A stretch of DNA of 64,000 bases, taken from contig NZ_VZRB01000001.1 of assembly GCF_008806595.1 (NCBI RefSeq), positions 215,423 to 279,422 of the forward strand, read 5' to 3'. Made by a program: the position numbers and the translations under genes. Positions 1-9,081 of the stretch are shown here, piece by piece. This DNA is from Streptomyces luteolifulvus (GTDB lineage Bacteria > Actinomycetota > Actinomycetes > Streptomycetales > Streptomycetaceae). A model generated the notes under the pieces. That model was not told where the DNA came from. It saw nothing but the letters and a program-made list of their open reading frames with translations, and made no database searches. How positions within the stretch are numbered: the first letter of the stretch is position 1; every line of letters starts with the position of its first letter.

Positions 1-407
1 CCATGCAGGGTCTGGCGGTGGTCCCGCTGTTCGCGGGGTATGACGTGGACCGGGAGAGGGGTCGCATCTTCTCCTACGACGTCACCGGCGGCCGCTCCGA
101 GGAGCACAACTTCGCTGCGACCGGTTCCGGCTCGATGTTCGCGCGCGGTGCCATGAAGAAGCTTTTCCGTAACGACCTGACCGAGGACCAGGCCACGACG
201 TTGGTGGTGCAGGCCCTGTACGACGCGGCTGACGACGACTCGGCGACCGGTGGTCCCGATGTCGCCCGCCGGATCTACCCGATCGTCACCGTGATCACCG
301 AGGACGGTTTCCGCAAGCTGACCGACGACGAGTCCTCCGAGATCGCCCGCTCGATTCTGGAGCGGCGTCTGGAGCAGCCCGACGGCCCTCGGGCCGCGCT
401 GCTGTAG
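1..407 (+). CDS. prcB: 20S proteasome beta subunit, C-terminal part (start lies before the window)
   Basis: This is the C-terminal ~134 residues of the catalytic beta subunit of the bacterial 20S proteasome, which degrades pupylated proteins in the cytoplasm. The visible part contains the typical [15 protein letters not shown] strand pair, the [13 protein letters not shown] helix and the long helix starting [20 protein letters not shown]. The N-terminal propeptide and catalytic Thr are outside the window, so activity cannot be judged. The alpha subunit gene follows after 61 bp on the same strand, the usual prcB-prcA order, so the two rings are probably co-expressed. The reading frame enters from the window edge, so the internal Met at base 3 is not a start. 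Confidence 0.96.
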   Translation, partial: MQGLAVVPLFAGYDVDRERGRIFSYDVTGGRSEEHNFAATGSGSMFARGAMKKLFRNDLTEDQATTLVVQALYDAADDDSATGGPDVARRIYPIVTVITEDGFRKLTDDESSEIARSILERRLEQPDGPRAALL

Positions 408-468
408 CCGGTGGTCGGTTGTTGTTCAGGGTGATCCAGTGACTTCGACAGAAAGGGACGGATAACCG

Positions 469-1221
469 GTGTCGACGCCGTTCTATGTCTCCCCCCAGCA
501 GGCGATGGCCGACCGGGCGGAGTACGCCCGTAAGGGCATCGCCCGTGGCCGCAGCCTGGTTGTGCTGCAGTATGCCGACGGCATCGTGTTCGTCGGTGAG
601 AACCCGTCCCGTGCGCTGCACAAGTTCAGTGAGATCTATGACCGGATCGGTTTCGCGGCGGCCGGTAAGTACAACGAGTACGAGAATCTGCGCATCGGTG
701 GCGTCCGCTATGCCGATCTGCGTGGTTACACCTATGACCGGGACGATGTGACGGCCCGCGGTCTCGCGAACGTCTATGCCCAGACGCTGGGCACGATCTT
801 CTCCAGTGCGGCCGAGAAGCCGTACGAGGTGGAGCTGGTCGTGGCGGAGGTGGGGGAGACGCCGGAGGGCGATCAGATCTATCGGTTGCCGCATGACGGG
901 TCGATCGTGGACGAGCACGGTTCGGTCGCGGTGGGTGGTAATGCGGAGCAGATCAGCAGCTATCTGGATCAGCGGCATCAGGACGGCATGAGTCTGGCCG
1001 AGGCGCTGAAGCTGGCTGTGCAGGCGTTGTCGCGTGACACGAACGGTTCGGAGCGGGAGATCCCGGCGGAGCGTCTGGAGGTGGCGGTCCTGGACCGTAC
1101 GCGTCCGCAGTCGCGCAAGTTCAAGCGGATTGTCGGTCGTCAGCTCGCCCGGCTGCTGGAGAGCGATGGGGCGGCCACGGAGGCGGAGAGCTCCGACGAG
1201 GGCTCCGACGAGGAGGAGTAG
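469..1221 (+). CDS. prcA: 20S proteasome alpha subunit
   Basis: PrcA (250 aa) forms the outer gating rings of the 20S core particle and docks the ARC/Mpa AAA+ unfoldase. The N-terminus [23 protein letters not shown] is the conserved alpha-type gating segment and H0 helix. [20 protein letters not shown] and the [17 protein letters not shown] stretch are alpha-subunit landmarks. The GTG start at 469 is preceded by GAAAGGGA at 451-458, a good ribosome binding site. The acidic tail ([10 protein letters not shown]) is typical of actinobacterial PrcA. It follows prcB closely and is probably in the same transcript. Downstream comes a convergent LacI gene, not pafA directly. Confidence 0.97.
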   Translation: MSTPFYVSPQQAMADRAEYARKGIARGRSLVVLQYADGIVFVGENPSRALHKFSEIYDRIGFAAAGKYNEYENLRIGGVRYADLRGYTYDRDDVTARGLANVYAQTLGTIFSSAAEKPYEVELVVAEVGETPEGDQIYRLPHDGSIVDEHGSVAVGGNAEQISSYLDQRHQDGMSLAEALKLAVQALSRDTNGSEREIPAERLEVAVLDRTRPQSRKFKRIVGRQLARLLESDGAATEAESSDEGSDEEE

Positions 1222-1282
1222 ACGAGCCCGCCCTCACTCTGGGTGCGCCCCGGCCGGTTTCCCGGTCGGGGCGCAGGGCGTT

Positions 1283-2299
1283 TCAGGAGGCGCTGGGCGG
1301 GGCTGTGGAGCCGCGTACGACGAGCTGGACGGGGATGTCTCCCTCTTGCGGTGTTCGGCCGTCCAGGACGGCGAGGAGGGCTTGCATGCCGCGTTCGCCG
1401 AAGAGTTCGGCGTCGAGTTTGACGGTGGTGAGTTCGGGGTCGATGGCGGTGGCGAGGGCGAGGTCGTCGAGGCCGGTGACGGAGATGTCGTCGGGGATGC
1501 GCAGGCCGAGGCGGCGGATGGCTTTGTAGGCGCCGGCTGCGAGTTTGTCGTCGTCGCAGACGAGGGCGGTGGGGCGGGGGCCGGGTGCGCCGAGGGCGGT
1601 TTCGGTGGCGGTGCGGGCGTCTTCGATGGTGATGGGTGCGCGGGCGGTGCGGACGGTGGTGCCGGGGACGGTGGCGGTGCGGGTGGCGAGTTCGCGGGCG
1701 CGGATGTCGAAGGTCCAGGAGGGTACGTCGGCTGCGAGGTGGAGGAAGTGGCGGTGGCCGAGGGCGAGCAGGTGTTCGGTGACCTGGCGGATGCCGTCGG
1801 TGATGTCGAGGTTGACGGTGGCGGCGCCGAGGCTGCCTTCGGGGTCGCTGTCGAGCATGACGAGGGGGAGTTGGTCGCCGCGGATGGCGGTGAGGGCGTC
1901 GGCGGCCATGGAGGAGGCGATGACGCCGTCGAGGGCGGCCTGGGCGGAGGCGAAGGGGTCTCTGGCCGGTCCGATGCCTTCGGGGGAGGGGTAGAGGACG
2001 ACTCCGAAGCCGTGTTCGGCGGCGATTCTGGCGGCGCCGGTGTAGACGCCGGCGAAGAATTCGGTGGTGAGTACGGGGACGACGAGGAGGACGGTGCGGG
2101 TGCGGCCGAGGCGGAGGTTGCGGGCGGCGAGGTTGGGCCGGTAGCCGAGTTGTCGTGCGGCTTCGCGGACGCGGTCGGCGGTGGGTTGGGAGACGCGTCC
2201 GCGCCATTTGTCGCCGAGGACCAGGGAGACGGCGGCCTGGGAGACGCCGGCGGCTTCGGCGACGTCGCGGCTCGTGGGGCGGGTGCTGCCTCGTGCCAC
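1283..2299 (-). CDS. LacI-family transcriptional regulator
   Basis: This is a 338-aa DNA-binding repressor of the LacI/GalR family. The N-terminal helix-turn-helix (SRDVAEAAGVSQAAVSLVL, about residues 8-26) and hinge helix (SQPTADRVREAARQLGYRPN) are clear, followed by a periplasmic-binding-protein-like effector domain. I chose the GTG at 2299 (VARGSTRPTSRD) because AAAGAGCAGG lies just upstream on the minus strand; a longer frame exists up to 2410, but its extra residues look non-coding. It is divergent from the MFS gene at 2428 and the 128-bp gap holds a perfect inverted repeat, so it probably controls itself and the transporter. The effector cannot be inferred. Confidence 0.93.
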   Translation of the reverse strand: MARGSTRPTSRDVAEAAGVSQAAVSLVLGDKWRGRVSQPTADRVREAARQLGYRPNLAARNLRLGRTRTVLLVVPVLTTEFFAGVYTGAARIAAEHGFGVVLYPSPEGIGPARDPFASAQAALDGVIASSMAADALTAIRGDQLPLVMLDSDPEGSLGAATVNLDITDGIRQVTEHLLALGHRHFLHLAADVPSWTFDIRARELATRTATVPGTTVRTARAPITIEDARTATETALGAPGPRPTALVCDDDKLAAGAYKAIRRLGLRIPDDISVTGLDDLALATAIDPELTTVKLDAELFGERGMQALLAVLDGRTPQEGDIPVQLVVRGSTAPPSAS

Positions 2300-2343
2300 C
2301 GTGGGCCTGCTCTTTCGTCTGGACTGGTGAACAGCGCACATGG

Positions 2344-2370
2344 TACGTATGGAGGAGGCCGTTATACGTA
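2344..2370. promoter_or_regulatory. Inverted repeat, candidate LacI-type operator
   Basis: TACGTAT (2344-2350) and ATACGTA (2364-2370) form a perfect 7-bp inverted repeat with a 13-bp spacer, between the divergent LacI and MFS genes. It is unusually A/T-rich for this genome. Position and symmetry fit an operator of the adjacent repressor, but LacI operators usually have a tight central CG, which this lacks. The function is inferred only. Confidence 0.45.
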
Positions 2371-2427
2371 AAACTACATGCGTCACTGCAGACGTCGCAG
2401 CCGGCGTCATGGTTCGGAAGGGCGGAG

Positions 2428-3687
2428 ATGGCCACGGGATACCTGGAGATCCTCAGGGCGAGGCATGCCTCCCGGCTGCTCGTGGGCACGCTGGTGGGCC
2501 GGCTGCCGAACGCCACTTCCGCGATCGCGATCGTGCTGTTCGTCCGTGCCGAGGGCGGCAGCTACAGCCTGGCCGGCGCTCTGGCGGCGGCCTACGGGGT
2601 CGCCAACGCCGTCGGGCAGCCGGTGCTGGGACGACTGGTGGACCTGCACGGCCAGCCGCGGGTCCAGTTGCCCGCCGCGGCTCTGTCGGCCCTCGCCATG
2701 ACGGCCTTCGCGTTCACCGGCACCGGTCCGCTGCCCCTGGCGTACGCCGCCGTGGGGGCCGCCGGGCTGTTCACTCCGCCGCTGGAGGGCGGTCTGCGTG
2801 CGCTGTGGCCCGCTGTGCTCCGTGCGGAGGACCAGGTGCACACGGCGTACGCCATGGATGCGGTGGCGCAGGAAGTCATGTTCACGGTCGGGCCGTTGCT
2901 GGTGACGCTGTGCATGTCGCTGTGGTCGGCGCAGGCCGCGCTGCTCTTGCTGAACGTCGTCGGGGTTCTGGGTGCCCTTTCGGTGGTGGTGTCGCCGCCT
3001 TCGCGCGCGTGGCGTTCGGCGCCGCGGGAGGCGCACTGGCTGGGTGCGTTGCGCTCGACGGGACTCGTGGCCCTGTTGGGTGCGTTCTTCTTCGTGGGTC
3101 TCGCGCTGGGTTCCATCACGGTCGCCTCGGTCTCGTACGCGGACGACCACGGCGGTGACGCGGTGTACGGCTGGCTGATGGCGGGCCTGGGTCTGGGTGC
3201 GCTCATCGGCGGTGTGTGTTATGGGGCGCGGCGCTGGTCGGGTGAACCGGCGCGGCGACTGCGGGTCCTGGTGGCGCTTCTGGCGGTGTGTTACCTGCCG
3301 CTGATGCTGATGCCGTCAGCGGTGGCGATGACGCTGCTGTCGGTCCTTTCGGGGGTGTTCCTGGCGCCCGCCATCGCGTGTGCCTTCGTCCTGGTCGACC
3401 GGTACGCGCCGACCGGGACGGTCACCGAGGCGTTCTCCTGGCTTGTGACGACGTTCACCGTGGGTGCGTCGGTGGGAACGGGCCTGGCGGGGCCGGTCGT
3501 AGAGGCGGGCGGGGCCTTGTGGGGCTTCGCCCTGCCGGGTGCCGCGGGGGGTGTGTCGCTGCTGGTTCTGGTGGCCACGGGACGGGTCCTCGCAGCTCCC
3601 GCCGGGCGGGCGGTGGTTGCGGCTTCATCGGAAAATGATCCAAACCGTGCCGCCGAACCCCGTTTCAGCTCAGGGGATCGGGCGTAA
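2428..3687 (+). CDS. MFS transporter
   Basis: A 419-aa polytopic membrane protein with about 12 hydrophobic segments, of the major facilitator superfamily. The segment after helix 2 (GVANAVGQPVLGRLVDLHGQ) matches the MFS A-motif GxxxDrxGrr loosely. It is probably an exporter of small molecules, though the substrate is unknown. The ATG at 2428 (MATGYLEILRARHASRLL) is chosen because GGAAGGGCGGAG is directly upstream; the frame is open further up but without plausible sequence. It is divergent from the LacI gene, and pafA begins only 9 bp after its stop, so pafA may be partly read from this transcript. Confidence 0.9.
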   Translation: MATGYLEILRARHASRLLVGTLVGRLPNATSAIAIVLFVRAEGGSYSLAGALAAAYGVANAVGQPVLGRLVDLHGQPRVQLPAAALSALAMTAFAFTGTGPLPLAYAAVGAAGLFTPPLEGGLRALWPAVLRAEDQVHTAYAMDAVAQEVMFTVGPLLVTLCMSLWSAQAALLLLNVVGVLGALSVVVSPPSRAWRSAPREAHWLGALRSTGLVALLGAFFFVGLALGSITVASVSYADDHGGDAVYGWLMAGLGLGALIGGVCYGARRWSGEPARRLRVLVALLAVCYLPLMLMPSAVAMTLLSVLSGVFLAPAIACAFVLVDRYAPTGTVTEAFSWLVTTFTVGASVGTGLAGPVVEAGGALWGFALPGAAGGVSLLVLVATGRVLAAPAGRAVVAASSENDPNRAAEPRFSSGDRA

Positions 3688-3696
3688 TGTTCAGTC

Positions 3697-5058
3697 ATGG
3701 ACCGCCGCATTTTCGGGCTGGAGAACGAGTACGGCGTCACGTGCACGTTCAGGGGACAGCGCCGCCTGTCGCCTGACGAGGTGGCGCGGTACCTCTTCCG
3801 CCGTGTCGTGTCATGGGGCCGCAGCAGCAATGTCTTTCTGCGCAACGGGGCCCGGCTCTATCTCGACGTGGGCTCACATCCGGAATACGCGACACCGGAA
3901 TGTGACAACGTGATCGAACTGGTCACCCACGACAAGGCCGGCGAACGCATTCTGGAAGGACTCCTGGTGGACGCCGAACGACGCCTGCACGAGGAGGGAA
4001 TCGCGGGCGACGTCTACCTCTTCAAGAACAACACCGACTCGGCGGGAAACTCCTACGGCTGTCACGAGAACTATCTCGTGGCCCGGCACGGCGAGTTCTC
4101 CCGGCTTGCGGACATCCTCATTCCGTTCCTCGTCACGAGGCAGTTGCTGTGCGGTGCGGGCAAGGTGCTGCAGACGCCGCGCGGTGCAGTGTACTGCGTC
4201 AGTCAGCGGGCCGAGCACATCTGGGAGGGCGTCTCCTCGGCGACGACCCGTTCCCGGCCGATCATCAACACGCGGGACGAGCCGCACGCGGACGCCGAGC
4301 GCTATCGCCGGCTGCATGTGATCGTGGGCGACTCGAACATGTCCGAGACGACCATGCTGCTCAAGGTCGGCGCCACCGACCTGGTGCTGCGCATGATCGA
4401 GGCGGGCACGGTGATGCGGGACCTCACCCTGGAGAACCCGATCCGGGCGATCCGCGAGGTCAGCCATGACATCACGGGCCGGCGCAAGGTGCGTCTGGCC
4501 AGCGGCCGGGAGGCGTCCGCGCTGGAGGTGCAGCGCGAGTACTTCGAGAAGGCCGTGGACTTCTGTGAGCGCCGGGGCATCCGCACGGGCACGGTCGAAC
4601 AGGTCCTGGAGCTGTGGGGCCGCACGCTGGACGCGATCGAGGCCGAGGATCTCGACCGTATCGGCACCGAGATCGACTGGGTGATGAAGTACAAGCTCAT
4701 CGAGCGGTACCGGGCCAAGCACAACATGACCATGTCGCACCCGAGGGTCGCTCAGATAGACCTCGCTTATCACGACATTCACCGTCGTCGTGGCCTGTAC
4801 TACCTCCTGGAGAAGAAAGGCCAAGCCACCCGGATCTGCAACGATTTGAAGATCTTCGAGGGCAAGTCCGTTCCACCGCAGACCACTCGGGCCCGGCTGC
4901 GCGGCGACTTCATCCGGCGGGCCCAGGAACAGCGCCGGGACTTCACGGTCGACTGGGTCCATCTCAAGCTCAACGACCAGGCTCAGCGCACGGTGTTGTG
5001 CAAGGACCCGTTCCGTTCGGTGGACGACCGGGTGGAGAAACTGATCGCCGGAATGTGA
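3697..5058 (+). CDS. pafA: Pup--protein ligase PafA
   Basis: PafA (453 aa) uses ATP to join the C-terminal Glu of Pup to substrate lysines, marking them for the proteasome. It has a glutamine-synthetase-like fold. The N-terminus [11 protein letters not shown] supplies the Mg/ATP-binding glutamates (E9, E11), and Asp57 in [16 protein letters not shown] is at the position of the known catalytic base. The [18 protein letters not shown] and [16 protein letters not shown] segments are family signatures. Dop has the same fold but carries an extra N-terminal loop that is absent here. A strong terminator at 5071-5101 ends the transcript. Confidence 0.97.
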   Translation: MDRRIFGLENEYGVTCTFRGQRRLSPDEVARYLFRRVVSWGRSSNVFLRNGARLYLDVGSHPEYATPECDNVIELVTHDKAGERILEGLLVDAERRLHEEGIAGDVYLFKNNTDSAGNSYGCHENYLVARHGEFSRLADILIPFLVTRQLLCGAGKVLQTPRGAVYCVSQRAEHIWEGVSSATTRSRPIINTRDEPHADAERYRRLHVIVGDSNMSETTMLLKVGATDLVLRMIEAGTVMRDLTLENPIRAIREVSHDITGRRKVRLASGREASALEVQREYFEKAVDFCERRGIRTGTVEQVLELWGRTLDAIEAEDLDRIGTEIDWVMKYKLIERYRAKHNMTMSHPRVAQIDLAYHDIHRRRGLYYLLEKKGQATRICNDLKIFEGKSVPPQTTRARLRGDFIRRAQEQRRDFTVDWVHLKLNDQAQRTVLCKDPFRSVDDRVEKLIAGM

Positions 5059-5070
5059 GGGAACGCAACA

Positions 5071-5101
5071 CGGGCGCCGTACGTTTCCCGTACGGCGCCC
5101 G
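5071..5101 (+). terminator. Strong stem-loop after pafA
   Basis: A perfect 13-bp stem (CGGGCGCCGTACG at 5071-5083, complement at 5089-5101) with a 5-nt TTTCC loop begins 12 bp after the pafA stop. It has no U-tract, which is common for Streptomyces terminators. Confidence 0.8.
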
Positions 5102-5163
5102 CGTCGCGTCGTAGAGTTGCGCGCACGCCATCAATCAAGATCGACCGATACGAGGCTTCCATC

Positions 5164-6168
5164 GTGCGCCGACGCTCACTGCTCATCGCCCTGCCCGCAG
5201 GACTGGTCACGCTCGCCGGGTGCGGCGACGACAAGTCCGACTCGAGCAAGGCCAGTGAGAGTGCCTCGCCCTCCGCGCCGTCCGAACCGCCGCCGCCGAA
5301 GATCGTCGACGGTCCGCTGCCGAAGGTCACCGCGGGGACGCAGTTCGGCCAGAAGCCGACGGTGGCCAAGGGCGACGGCGACCCGTCGAAGGATCTGGCG
5401 GTCAAGACGCTGATCGCGGGCGACGGGCAGACGCTGGCGGAGAACGACTTCGTGCAGGCCCACTATCTCGGCCAGATCTGGAACACGGCGAAGGTCTTCG
5501 ACAACTCCTACGACCGCAAGACCCCGCTGATGATCCAGCTCGCCAAGGGCAGCGTCATCGACGGCTGGCGCTACGGCCTCGCGGGCAGGAAGGTGGGCAG
5601 CCGTGTCGTGATGGCGGTCCCGCCGACCTGGGGTTACGGCCCTGAGGGCAACGCCCAGGCGGGCATCAAGGGCACCGACACGCTCGTCTTCGTGATCGAC
5701 ATCCAGGACACGTTCAACGCCAAGAGCTCGGCCAAGGGCGAGGTCGTCGACCAGAGCGACGCCGCCCTGCCCAAGGTCGGCACCAACACCGACGGCAAGG
5801 CGCCCTCGATCGACATCCCCGACGCCGACGCGCCGACGAAGCTGGTGTCGGCGTACGTCCTGGAGGGCGACGGTCCCGTCGTCAAGGCGGACCAGACGGT
5901 TCTGGTGCAGTTCAAGGGCCTGGTGTGGGACAGCGGCAAGGAGTTCGAGTCGACGTACACGCGCAAGCAGCTCAGCTCGTTCTCCCTCGCCCAGATGCAG
6001 CAGCTCGTCAAGGGGCTGGCGCAGGGTCTGACGGGCAAGAAGGTGGGCAGCCGGGTGCTGCTGGTGATGCCCCCGAAGCTGGGGTACGGCGACAATCCGC
6101 CGGCGGGCGGTGTCATCACGAAGGACTCCACGCTGGTGTTCTCCGTCGACATCCTGGCCGCCATGTGA
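5164..6168 (+). CDS. FKBP-type peptidyl-prolyl isomerase lipoprotein with two FKBP domains
   Basis: A 334-aa exported prolyl isomerase. The N-terminus MRRRSLLIALPAGLVTLAGC is a lipoprotein signal with lipobox LAGC, so it is anchored outside the membrane, followed by a Ser/Pro linker. Two FKBP repeats follow, at about residues 80-180 and 215-334. The first keeps the canonical pattern (SVIDGWRYGLAGRKVGSR, then PPTWGYG). In the second the SVIxGW segment has become LAQMQQLVKGLAQGLTGKK, so its active site is probably altered and it may only bind. The GTG start at 5164 follows a short leader. A second, cytosolic FKBP gene follows 58 bp downstream. Confidence 0.92.
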   Translation: MRRRSLLIALPAGLVTLAGCGDDKSDSSKASESASPSAPSEPPPPKIVDGPLPKVTAGTQFGQKPTVAKGDGDPSKDLAVKTLIAGDGQTLAENDFVQAHYLGQIWNTAKVFDNSYDRKTPLMIQLAKGSVIDGWRYGLAGRKVGSRVVMAVPPTWGYGPEGNAQAGIKGTDTLVFVIDIQDTFNAKSSAKGEVVDQSDAALPKVGTNTDGKAPSIDIPDADAPTKLVSAYVLEGDGPVVKADQTVLVQFKGLVWDSGKEFESTYTRKQLSSFSLAQMQQLVKGLAQGLTGKKVGSRVLLVMPPKLGYGDNPPAGGVITKDSTLVFSVDILAAM

Positions 6169-6226
6169 TGTGCCGGAGATGTAAGACTGTCCGTGTTGCC
6201 TTTCGTACACACGCAGGAGCAAAGAC

Positions 6227-6598
6227 GTGAGCATCGACAAGCCCGAGATCGACTTCCCGGGCGGCGAGCCCCCGGCGGACCTCGAGATCAAGGACATCTG
6301 GGAGGGTGAGGGCGCCGAGGCGGCCGCGGGCCAGACCGTCACCGTCCACTACGTGGGTGTCGCCTTCAGCACCGGCGAGGAGTTCGACGCCAGCTGGAAC
6401 CGGGGCACGCCGTTCCGCTTCCCGCTGGGTGCCGGCCGCGTCATCAAGGGCTGGGACCAGGGCGTCCAGGGCATGAAGGTCGGCGGCCGCCGCCAGCTGA
6501 CCATCCCCGCCCACCTCGCCTACGGCAACCAGAGCCCGACCCCGGCGATCAAGCCCGGCGAGACCCTGATCTTCGTGGTCGACCTTCTCGGCGTCTGA
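6227..6598 (+). CDS. FKBP-type peptidyl-prolyl cis-trans isomerase (cytosolic)
   Basis: A compact 123-aa single-domain FKBP without a signal peptide. It has all the hallmark strands: VTVHYVGV, GEEFDASWNRGTPFRFPLGAGRVIKGWDQGV, GMKVGGRRQLTIPAHLAYG and the C-terminal LIFVVDLLGV. The conserved VIKGW tryptophan and the AYG loop are intact, so it should be an active, FK506-sensitive-type folding helper. The GTG start follows GCAGGAG. It is probably co-transcribed with the lipoprotein FKBP upstream; the hairpin at 6623 ends the unit. Confidence 0.95.
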   Translation: MSIDKPEIDFPGGEPPADLEIKDIWEGEGAEAAAGQTVTVHYVGVAFSTGEEFDASWNRGTPFRFPLGAGRVIKGWDQGVQGMKVGGRRQLTIPAHLAYGNQSPTPAIKPGETLIFVVDLLGV

Positions 6599-6622
6599 TT
6601 TCCGATCGCATCCGATCACCTG

Positions 6623-6659
6623 GGGCCCATGCCTGTACCGGCGTGGGCCCTCGGCTTTT
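6623..6659 (+). terminator. Intrinsic terminator after the FKBP pair
   Basis: An 11-bp stem (6623-6633 with 6640-6650, one G-U pair) with a 6-nt loop is followed by TCGGCTTTT. It lies 24 bp after the FKBP stop and before pafB. Confidence 0.8.
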
Positions 6660-6723
6660 GCCGCGCCACCACGGAGCGGTACGGTCGTCGATCGTAAGCA
6701 CCATAGGGAGGCGAAGGGCGTCG

Positions 6724-7677
6724 ATGGCCATTGCCAAGGCCGAGCGGCTGATGAACCTGGCGCTGTGTCTGCTCGGGACGCGGCGGCCGCTCAGCAAGCG
6801 CGAGCTGCGTGAGTCCATCGAGGCCTACCTCGAGGCGGGCAGCGACGATTCCTTCAACCGGATGTTCGAGCGCGACAAGGACGACCTGCGCGAGCTCGGA
6901 CTGGTGATCGAGACCGTCGAGAACCTCGACGGCGAGGTCGGCTACCTCGCCCGGCGCGACAGCAACCGCCTCCCGCCCATCACCCTCGACGCCGAGGAGG
7001 CCGCCGCGCTGGGCCTGGCCGCCAAGGTGTGGCAGCAGGCGCGGCTCGCGGGCGCGGCCAGCGGCGCCCTGCAGAAGCTGCGTGCGGCGGGGCTGCCCGA
7101 GGACGTCGATCCGTACGAGGCCCATGGCGCCCTGGAGCCGCGCATCCCCGTGCACGAGGCCGCGTTCGAGCCGCTGATGCTGGCCTGCCGTGACCGCCGA
7201 CCGGTCGTCTTCGACTACCGCAAGGCCACCGCCGCCCGCCCCGAGCCCCGGCATGTGGAGCCCTGGGCGCTGGAGTGCTGGCGCGGCCACTGGTACCTGG
7301 CCGGCTGGGACCGCGACCGCGGGGCCGAGCGGGTCTTCAGGCTGTCCCGGATCACCGGGAAGGTGCGCTCGCGCGGCGCGCGGTTCACCGCCCCCGTTCC
7401 GGACGTGGTCACCGTCCGCGAGACCGTCGCGAGCTGGGCGGGGGAGACCGCCGACCGCTCCGCGCTGATCCGGCTGCGCTCGGACGCGGGCTACCCGCTG
7501 CGGGCGAAGGCCACCTCGGTGCGGGAACTCGGGGACGGCTGGGACGAGTTGGAGATTCCGTACGGCCACGGCCTGGACGCCTGGCTGGTGGAGTTCGGGC
7601 CGGACGTGGTGGTCCTGGAGCCCGCCGAGCTGCGGGCCGATGTGGTGGACCGGCTGCGTGCCGTGGCCAAGGGCTGA
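6724..7677 (+). CDS. pafB: WYL-domain transcriptional regulator PafB
   Basis: PafB (317 aa) pairs with PafC. In mycobacteria PafBC activates RecA-independent DNA-damage genes. The N-terminal winged helix-turn-helix (AKAERLMNLALCLLGTRRPLSKRELRE) is followed by a WYL domain from about residue 140 (RRPVVFDYRKA..VEPWALECWRGHWYLAGWDRDR, a variant of the WYL strand) and a C-terminal WCX extension. I chose the ATG at 6724 with GGGAGG upstream; the frame extends to 6643, but that region holds the terminator tail. pafC follows after 15 bp and the two are surely co-transcribed. Confidence 0.94.
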   Translation: MAIAKAERLMNLALCLLGTRRPLSKRELRESIEAYLEAGSDDSFNRMFERDKDDLRELGLVIETVENLDGEVGYLARRDSNRLPPITLDAEEAAALGLAAKVWQQARLAGAASGALQKLRAAGLPEDVDPYEAHGALEPRIPVHEAAFEPLMLACRDRRPVVFDYRKATAARPEPRHVEPWALECWRGHWYLAGWDRDRGAERVFRLSRITGKVRSRGARFTAPVPDVVTVRETVASWAGETADRSALIRLRSDAGYPLRAKATSVRELGDGWDELEIPYGHGLDAWLVEFGPDVVVLEPAELRADVVDRLRAVAKG

Positions 7678-7692
7678 GGGGGACGTCAGAAC

Positions 7693-8733
7693 ATGGTGGG
7701 CAAACCGGCCAGACCGGCGAACGCCATCGACCAGACCCGGAGGATGCTCTCCCTGGTGACGTATCTGAGGGAGCGCCCGGGCGCCCGCGTCGAGGACGTC
7801 GCCCGCGCCTTCGGGATCACCGAGGACGAACTGGTCTCCGACCTCGATGTGCTGCCCATGTGCGGTACCAGCTTCCGCGGCGGCGACCTGCTCGACATCG
7901 ACACCGACGGCGAGCGCATCTGGTGGCACAACCCCGATGACGTCGCCGAGCCCCTGCGGCTCGCCGCCGACGAGGCGACCGCGCTGCTCGTGGCCGCCCG
8001 CGCGGTGGCCACCCTGCCCGGCCTGCGCGAGAGCGACCGGCAGGCACTGCTGCGCGCCAACGCCAAGGTGGAGGCCGCGGCCGGCGAGGCGGCGGGGGCC
8101 AGCTCGCGGCTGTCGGTGACCTTCGAGTCCGAGGGCGGAGTCTTCGCGGACGTCGACCGGGCCATCTCCGAGCGGCGCCGGCTGTGGATCCGCTACTACT
8201 CGCCCGCCCGTGACGAGGTCACCGAACGCGAGATCGACCCGATCCGGCTCGTCAGCGTCGGCCACACCTATGTGGAGGCCTGGTGCCGGCGCTCCGAGGC
8301 GCGCCGCACCTTCCGGCTCGACCGGGTCGCGGAGATCAGGATCCTCGACGAGCCGTCCGCGCCGCCCGAGATCGAGCTGCGCGACCTCTCGGAGGCGCTG
8401 GTGCAGCCCGCGGCCGAGGACCCCGAGGTCGTCGTCGAGGTCGGCCCGGGCGGCCGCTGGGTCGCCGAGTACTACCCGCACGACAGTGCGGATGAGCTTG
8501 CGGACGGCGGGCTGCGTATTTCCCTGCGGACGCCGGATCCGACGTCGCTGCGGCGGCTGGCGCTGCGGCTCGGGCGCGACGGCCGGATCGTCTCGCCGCG
8601 CGACCTCGCCGACAGTGCCCGCGAGGCGGCCCGTATGGCGCTGGCGGCGTACGACGGTGTCGAGGCACAGGGCGCACACGAGGCTCCGACGGCGCCCTCG
8701 ACGGGCGACGTGCAGTACACCAGCCGGGAGTGA
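7693..8733 (+). CDS. pafC: WYL-domain transcriptional regulator PafC
   Basis: PafC (346 aa) is the partner of PafB, with the same layout: N-terminal HTH (TRRMLSLVTYLRERPGARVEDVARAFGITEDEL), a WYL domain at about residues 155-230 (RRRLWIRYYSPARDEVTEREIDPIRLV..HTYVEAWCRR) and a WCX-type C-terminus. WYL domains are thought to sense a ligand, probably single-stranded DNA in this pair. The start at 7693 follows GGGGGACG. Its presence beside prcBA-pafA is the normal actinobacterial arrangement, although PafBC control of DNA repair is not strictly tied to pupylation. Confidence 0.93.
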   Translation: MVGKPARPANAIDQTRRMLSLVTYLRERPGARVEDVARAFGITEDELVSDLDVLPMCGTSFRGGDLLDIDTDGERIWWHNPDDVAEPLRLAADEATALLVAARAVATLPGLRESDRQALLRANAKVEAAAGEAAGASSRLSVTFESEGGVFADVDRAISERRRLWIRYYSPARDEVTEREIDPIRLVSVGHTYVEAWCRRSEARRTFRLDRVAEIRILDEPSAPPEIELRDLSEALVQPAAEDPEVVVEVGPGGRWVAEYYPHDSADELADGGLRISLRTPDPTSLRRLALRLGRDGRIVSPRDLADSAREAARMALAAYDGVEAQGAHEAPTAPSTGDVQYTSRE

Positions 8734-8791
8734 GCCGGAGGGGCGTCGGCCGCCCCGGAGGCGAACGACCACGACGAGGGGAGCAGGGTCT

Positions 8792-9061
8792 TTGAGTGAG
8801 ATGACGGTCGCGACCGCGTTCGCCGGGATGAAGGGCGTGTCCCCGGTGGTGTTCCGGGCCGGCTGCCCGGACTGCCGGGGCAGCGTCGAGCTCGCCGCCG
8901 GCGCCCTGCGCCTGGCGATCGGCGCCACCAGCCGCACCACCTTCTACTCGTTCACCTGCCCCGACTGCGGCGCGGCCGTCCGCAAGCCGGCCGGGGAGCG
9001 GATCGTGGAGCTGCTGACCGGCGGCGGGGTCCGCACCCTGCGACTGCACTCCACTCTGTAG
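8792..9061 (+). CDS. Small zinc-ribbon-like protein of unknown function
   Basis: An 89-aa protein I cannot name. Two CPDC pairs (C25/C28 and C56/C59, counted from the TTG) are spaced as in a zinc ribbon, separated by a hydrophobic, basic stretch. I prefer the TTG at 8792 because GAGGGGAG lies at a proper distance (8776-8783); the ATG at 8801 is the alternative and would shorten it by three residues. It follows pafC by 58 bp on the same strand. Third codon positions are strongly G/C, supporting coding. A role in nucleic-acid or protein binding is only a guess from the zinc ribbon. Confidence 0.72.
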   Translation: MSEMTVATAFAGMKGVSPVVFRAGCPDCRGSVELAAGALRLAIGATSRTTFYSFTCPDCGAAVRKPAGERIVELLTGGGVRTLRLHSTL

Positions 9062-9081
9062 GACGGTCTAGGCTCGGCGTC

